A DNA stretch of 24,234 nucleotides from positions 1 to 24,234 of the forward strand of contig JAIRLE010000063.1 in the NCBI GenBank assembly GCA_031259605.1, in the 5' to 3' direction. The translations under genes were made by a program, and so were the position numbers. This DNA comes from Zoogloeaceae bacterium (GTDB lineage Bacteria > Pseudomonadota > Gammaproteobacteria > Burkholderiales > Rhodocyclaceae). Numbering within the stretch: the stretch's first letter is position 1; each line of letters opens with the position of its first letter. Shown one piece after another: positions 20,551 through 24,234 of the stretch. The notes below the pieces were generated by a model that worked only from the letters and a program-made list of their open reading frames with translations, made no database searches and was not told the origin of the DNA.

Positions 20551-22925
20551 ACAAGAACATCGGGCGTTTCGATATTCTGCACGAGCTGGGGCGCGGCGCG
20601 CAGAGTGTGGTGTATTTGGCCTTTGACCCGCACCTTGCCCGCGAAGTCGCCATCAAGACCCTGCATTTTGCGCATCCGTATCCGCAGCAGAACGCGGATC
20701 TTCTGAAGGAAGCGCGCGCGGTCAGCAAGCTGGCGCATCCCAATATCGTCACCATTTTCGAAGCGGGAGAAGAAGAAGGCGATGTTTTTCTGGTGTTCGA
20801 GCATGTGGCGGGCGAAAACCTGGCCATGTTGCTGCGCCGCCACGGCGCGCTGCCGTCCGTCAAGGCCGCCAGCCTGATGTCGGAAGTGCTGGACGCCGTC
20901 GGACACGCCCATGAACACGGCATCATCCACCGCGATCTGAAGCCCAGTAATATCCTGATCGACAAGAATGGCCGCCCCAAGGTCATGGATTTCGGCATTG
21001 CCGCGCGCATCAACCGGGACGGGGGCGATTCGGCGGCATTTACCGGCACGCCCGCGTATATGCCTCCAGAATATATTGCCCACCATGTCGTCAGCGAACA
21101 ACAGGATGTCTTTGCCGCCGGCCTGATTCTTTTTGAAATCGTTACCGGACAGCGCGCCATTCCCGGCAAGGACAGCGTGCGCATCATGCAGCGGATTGCC
21201 GATGAAGGCTTCGTGTTGCCGGTTACGGAGATTCGTCTGGACGACCGGTTGGCGGGCATCATCATGCGGGCGACGGAGCGGCAGCCGCAGGATCGCTACA
21301 AAAGCGCGCGGGAATTTTATCAGGCGCTGGAAGGCTATCTGTTTCCGGAAAGCGGCATGGATGCGCGCGCGCTGGAGCGCGCGGGCGGCGACGGCGAGAT
21401 GCCCGCGGCGGTTGATTTCCTGCTGCGCCGTTTGCTGTACAAGGGCGATTTCCCGGTGCTTTCGGAATCCGTGCGAACGATCAACGCCATCGCCTCCAGC
21501 GATACGGACAACGTTTCCCGTCTTTCCGCCGTCATCCTCAAGGATTTCGCGCTCACCAACAAACTGTTGCGGACGGTGAATTCCGCCTATTACCGTCCGT
21601 CCAGCGAAAAAATCAGCACGGTGTCGCGCGCCATCATCCTGTTGGGCATCAATGCCGTGCGCAACATCGCCGTTGCCGGGCTGCTCTTTGAGCACATGCA
21701 GAACAAGGAAAGCGCCTGGCATCTGAAAGAGGAATTCCTGCACGCCAATATCGCCGGTATCCTGGCGCGCAACCTGGCGCGCACGCTGAAATTCCCCGAC
21801 GAGGAACAGCATTTCATCTGCGCCGTTTTCCATAATCTGGGCCGCTTTCTGTCGCAATACTATTTTCCCGAAGAAAGCGAGGTGGTGCGCAAGTTCATGG
21901 CGCAGAAAAAGCAGACGGAACAGAGCGCCGCAAGAGAGGTGCTGGGCGTCAGCTTTGAAGCGCTGGGCATCGCCATCGCAGCCCACTGGGGCTTTCCGGC
22001 GCTAATTACCGACAGCATGCGCCACGGTGAACCGCCAAAAGAAGATACGCCCGAAGCAAGGTTGCAGGCGCTCGCCATGTTCAGCAACGCGCTTTGCGAG
22101 GGCCGGGAAGACGCCGACATCGGGCGGACGCTCCAGCGTTTCGCCCAGGCGCTGCCGCTCTCCGAAGAAGCCCTGCGCGCAGCCCTGCTCGCCACTGCCG
22201 GAGAAGCGGACGAACTTGCCCGCTCCATCCACATCAATCTGCAACACAGCGCCCTGGGACGCTTCATCCACGAAGTCTGGCAGACGGCAAAAGCGGATGG
22301 CGGCGACGAAGACGATATTGCGGATCGCACCCTGCTGGCGGAAGCCCTCCCGCCCACCGTCGTGCACCTGCCGGACACCACGGAGATTGCCGCCAGTCCG
22401 GAAAAACGCGCAGGCGATCGGCAGGCGGTGCTGCTGGCAGGCATCCAGGACATCAGCAACGCCCTGCTCGCGGGGAAAAGCCAGGCCAACGACATCTTGC
22501 GGATCACGCTGGAGAGTATGTATCGCGCCCTCGATTTTTCCCACGTCATTTTGTGCATGTGCGATCTCAAGCACAACATGCTGCGGGGAAGTTTCGGTTT
22601 TGGCGCACAGGCCGAGACCCTTGCCAAGCGACTGAGCTTCAAGCTGAACGCCACGCCGAATGTCTTTCAGGTCGCCATCGAGAAGGGCGTTGATATCCTG
22701 ATCCACGATGTCGACGCGCCTCCTTTTGCCTCGCGCATTCCCCTTTGGCATCGCAAGCACCTGCCGGCCAAGAGTTTTCTCCTGCTGCCCTTGCGTGTCC
22801 GTCATCACACCCTGGGGCTGATCTACGCCGACAGCGACCAGGTCAATGGCATTCAGTTTGCCGACAAGGAACTCACCCTCCTGCGCACGCTTCGCAACCA
22901 GAGCGTGTTGGCGCTCATGCAGTGA
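20547..22925 (+). CDS. Ser/Thr protein kinase fused to HDOD and GAF domains
   Basis: The 792-residue protein has three parts. Residues 7-262 form a Hanks-type kinase: glycine loop GRGAQSVV at 15-22, catalytic K37, E55, HRDLKPSN with D130, DFG at 148-150 and GTPAYMPPEY in the activation segment. All essential residues are present, so it should be active. An HDOD domain spans about 285-500 (GDFPVLSESVRTINAIASS, then ILKDFALTNKLLRTVNSAYY), which in other proteins senses or relays signals without HD hydrolase activity. A GAF domain lies at about 625-790 (LDFSHVILCMCDL, RHHTLGLIYADSD). A signalling hub that phosphorylates partners in response to a bound ligand is likely. No membrane segment is present. 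The ATG follows AGGAC. The gene stands alone. Confidence 0.92.
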   Translation: MNKNIGRFDILHELGRGAQSVVYLAFDPHLAREVAIKTLHFAHPYPQQNADLLKEARAVSKLAHPNIVTIFEAGEEEGDVFLVFEHVAGENLAMLLRRHGALPSVKAASLMSEVLDAVGHAHEHGIIHRDLKPSNILIDKNGRPKVMDFGIAARINRDGGDSAAFTGTPAYMPPEYIAHHVVSEQQDVFAAGLILFEIVTGQRAIPGKDSVRIMQRIADEGFVLPVTEIRLDDRLAGIIMRATERQPQDRYKSAREFYQALEGYLFPESGMDARALERAGGDGEMPAAVDFLLRRLLYKGDFPVLSESVRTINAIASSDTDNVSRLSAVILKDFALTNKLLRTVNSAYYRPSSEKISTVSRAIILLGINAVRNIAVAGLLFEHMQNKESAWHLKEEFLHANIAGILARNLARTLKFPDEEQHFICAVFHNLGRFLSQYYFPEESEVVRKFMAQKKQTEQSAAREVLGVSFEALGIAIAAHWGFPALITDSMRHGEPPKEDTPEARLQALAMFSNALCEGREDADIGRTLQRFAQALPLSEEALRAALLATAGEADELARSIHINLQHSALGRFIHEVWQTAKADGGDEDDIADRTLLAEALPPTVVHLPDTTEIAASPEKRAGDRQAVLLAGIQDISNALLAGKSQANDILRITLESMYRALDFSHVILCMCDLKHNMLRGSFGFGAQAETLAKRLSFKLNATPNVFQVAIEKGVDILIHDVDAPPFASRIPLWHRKHLPAKSFLLLPLRVRHHTLGLIYADSDQVNGIQFADKELTLLRTLRNQSVLALMQ

Positions 22926-22939
22926 GCGGGGGATAGGAT

Positions 22940-23156
22940 CAGGGCAGTCGTATGAATGCCCATTTTTCCCCTCGCCCGCTTGGCGGGAGAGGGGAGTAAC
23001 CCTGAGCACCTTGTTCCAGACACCTTGATTTTTGCGGCTGCGCCGTGGGTACGACACCCTCTTTCGCCCCTGCCGGAGCACTCTCTCTCGCCAGGCGGAA
23101 GAGTGGAAGGCAGGGCGGCGCGAACTGAAAATACGATAGTGGCATTCGTTGCCCCA
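22940..23156. mobile_element. Family-2 MITE-like element, diverged copy with internal insertion
   Basis: The left end CAGGGCAGTCGTATGAATGC and right end GGCATTCGTTGCCCCA match the 2160 copy ends with some changes. The hairpin CCCCTCGCCCGC/GCGGGAGAGGGG and the blocks GTTCCAGACACCTTGATTTT and GAACTGAAAATACGAT are in order. About 75 extra bases sit between GGCTGCGC and GCGAACTG. The flanks GGGATAGGAT (22930) and GGGATAAGAC (23157) look like a degraded 10-bp target duplication. It fills the convergent gap between the kinase gene and the secreted-protein gene. Confidence 0.72.
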
Positions 23157-23179
23157 GGGATAAGACCCAGGCGCCTCTT

Positions 23180-24010
23180 TCACGGCGCGGCTGCGGCCTT
23201 CGCCTTTGTTACTTCCGCGATGATGCTGCGCAGGGCCTCGGCAATGGCGGCATCCCGCGTCTTTTCCAGAAAGGCTTTGCAGCGTTCGAGCATCTGCGGG
23301 TTCAGATAGGCGGCATCGCTCAACATCCAGTGCGCCGCGCGACCGATCTGCTGCGGCGCGAAAATCGTACCCAAAGGCTGGTTGCCGTACTCGGCGCTAT
23401 CGGGATATTTCTCCCAGGGCAGCGCCTGCAAGGTGCGCTCCAGGGCAGCCACTTCACCCGTCGCGTAGAACTTTCCCCACAGGGCACGTACGACCCATTC
23501 GCCCTGATTGATGGGAATGTCCTCCAGCGAACGGGCGTTCTCGTGATAATCCCGGATCGTGCCAGCCAGGAATTTCAGATCGTCGTTCTTTTCTTCCAGC
23601 GCGCGCGCCATTTGCCGCAATTCGGGATGCTCGGCATACCAGAGGGCGAAAAAAATCATGTTGGCGCGTCCTCGCGCCGCCCGGTCGTCATCGTCATCCG
23701 CTTCGCTGTTCGCGGTGGCGGCATCGAGGCGCAGCCATTCGGCTTGCCAGGCCGGAACCTTTTCCGGATTGTCCCGGAAGACGCCCGCGATGAATCCGGT
23801 AAAGAGCATACCGAAAGCAGGCTCCTGCAACAACCCGTTTGCCGCCGCGTAACGAAACGCCTCGGAGACCCGTGCCGGTTCAGGATGCCGGTAATAGCCG
23901 GTCAACCATTGCGCGAAATCCTCTTCCGAAGCGAATTCCGCCGCGACGGCGGAAGATGGGGCGAGGATCGGAAGGGAAAGGCACAGGAAGAACATGAGCA
24001 AGCGCTTCAT
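23180..24010 (-). CDS. Secreted protein of unknown function
   Basis: The 276-residue product has a signal peptide (MKRLLMFFLCLSLPILAPSS, cleavage after AVA near residue 24). The body is largely alpha-helical and soluble. It carries FAQWLTGYYRHPEPARVSEAF near 32-52, LFTGFIAGVFRDNPEKVPAW near 69-88 and an acidic run EADDDDD near 102-108. I know of similar helical secreted proteins starting with a YYxHPEP segment in proteobacteria, but no function is established and none is claimed. The start is set by GGAGGT six bases upstream of ATG 24010. A short ORF beginning in the family-1 repeat ends in an ATGA overlap with this start. Confidence 0.8.
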   Translation of the reverse strand: MKRLLMFFLCLSLPILAPSSAVAAEFASEEDFAQWLTGYYRHPEPARVSEAFRYAAANGLLQEPAFGMLFTGFIAGVFRDNPEKVPAWQAEWLRLDAATANSEADDDDDRAARGRANMIFFALWYAEHPELRQMARALEEKNDDLKFLAGTIRDYHENARSLEDIPINQGEWVVRALWGKFYATGEVAALERTLQALPWEKYPDSAEYGNQPLGTIFAPQQIGRAAHWMLSDAAYLNPQMLERCKAFLEKTRDAAIAEALRSIIAEVTKAKAAAAP

Positions 24011-24111
24011 TGCGCACCTCCAGCGTGAAACCCCGGTTTGACAGACAGGCCGAAAAACCAGGCGTTTGCAAAATGCCCGAACAGGCGCCGGGAAAACAGG
24101 AATTGCTTCAT
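24007..24111 (-). CDS. Short leader ORF from the repeat ATG into the secreted-protein start
   Basis: On the minus strand the terminal ATG of the family-1 copy opens a 34-residue frame (MKQFLFSRRLFGHFANAWFF and 14 more). It stops at TGA 24009-24007, overlapping ATG 24010-24008 of the secreted-protein gene as ATGA. The Shine-Dalgarno of the downstream gene lies inside this ORF. The frame also reads back through the repeat. No function is known for the peptide. Confidence 0.3.
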   Translation of the reverse strand: MKQFLFSRRLFGHFANAWFFGLSVKPGFHAGGAQ

Positions 24112-24234
24112 CGTAAAACCAACTCTGGTTTGAAACCCCGCCTGTAAGAAAGGCGCGAAGGTTGAGACCCCGGCCGCGGCCGGGGTTTCGACCGTAGCCA
24201 TTCTTGAGGGGGAGAGAAACCCCTTAAGAATGGA
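24107..24234 (-). repeat. Family-1 dispersed repeat, copy cut by the window end
   Basis: On the minus strand this copy runs in from the window edge: AATGGCTACGGTCG, the AAACCCCGGCC palindrome arm, the GGTCTCAACCTTCGCGCC variant, then GGGGTTTCAAACC and GGTTTTACGATGAA. Its 5' hairpin would lie beyond the window. It points toward the secreted-protein gene and ends 96 bases before its start. Confidence 0.85.

Noticed and set aside
22968..22994. Family-2 hairpin as terminator of the kinase gene
   Set aside because: The T-run lies before the hairpin on the plus strand and becomes an A-run after it on the minus strand, so no U-tract follows the stem in either direction.

Overview
The window is a roughly 24 kb piece of a GC-rich (about 60% by eye) chromosome, most likely betaproteobacterial. 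The best evidence is the gene order rhodanese, glutaredoxin (grxC), secB, SH3-like periplasmic protein and gpsA, followed by murJ, which is a conserved housekeeping block in that class. An OxyR with cysteines at residues 199 and 208, the exact E. coli numbering, fits a proteobacterium. The genus cannot be named from this sequence.

Layout. 1-385 is the 3' end of an MBL-fold hydrolase gene. 513-832 is a frameshifted SMR/Gdx (SugE-type) exporter. 1018-1905 is an EamA permease, followed by tRNA-Ser(UGA) on the minus strand. 2486-6887 is the housekeeping block for redox thiols, protein export, glycerol-3-phosphate and lipid II flipping, followed by a PEBP-family protein. 7538-8219 is a graveyard of mobile DNA: an IS5-like transposase relic and two families of short repeats joined head to tail. 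8220-10944 (minus) carries oxyR and an M61 peptidase as a likely operon. 11256-12021 is a polytopic membrane protein gene broken by a 22-bp tandem duplication. 12633-16895 is a tightly packed operon of a TPR protein, a small secreted protein and three pilin-like proteins. 17158-20382 encodes a 1074-residue secreted WG-repeat protein. 20547-22925 encodes a Ser/Thr kinase-HDOD-GAF fusion. 23180-24010 (minus) encodes a secreted protein of unknown function.

Two families of short non-coding repeats are scattered between these genes. Family 1 has at least six copies. It carries a hairpin with a compensatory base change and a 19-bp palindrome, and ends in GGTTTTACGATGAA. Four copies lie 70-160 bp upstream of a gene in the same orientation. 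In two of them the terminal ATG opens a short ORF that ends in an ATGA overlap with the start of the next gene. Family 2 is about 215 bp. One copy has 19-bp perfect terminal inverted repeats and a 9-bp target duplication, so it behaves like a MITE. These repeats, the broken exporter and membrane protein genes and the transposase relic point to a genome with active or recent small-element traffic.

The repeat families and the pilin operon with no assembly machinery beside it are the parts most worth following up. Nothing here proves a new defence or signalling system.
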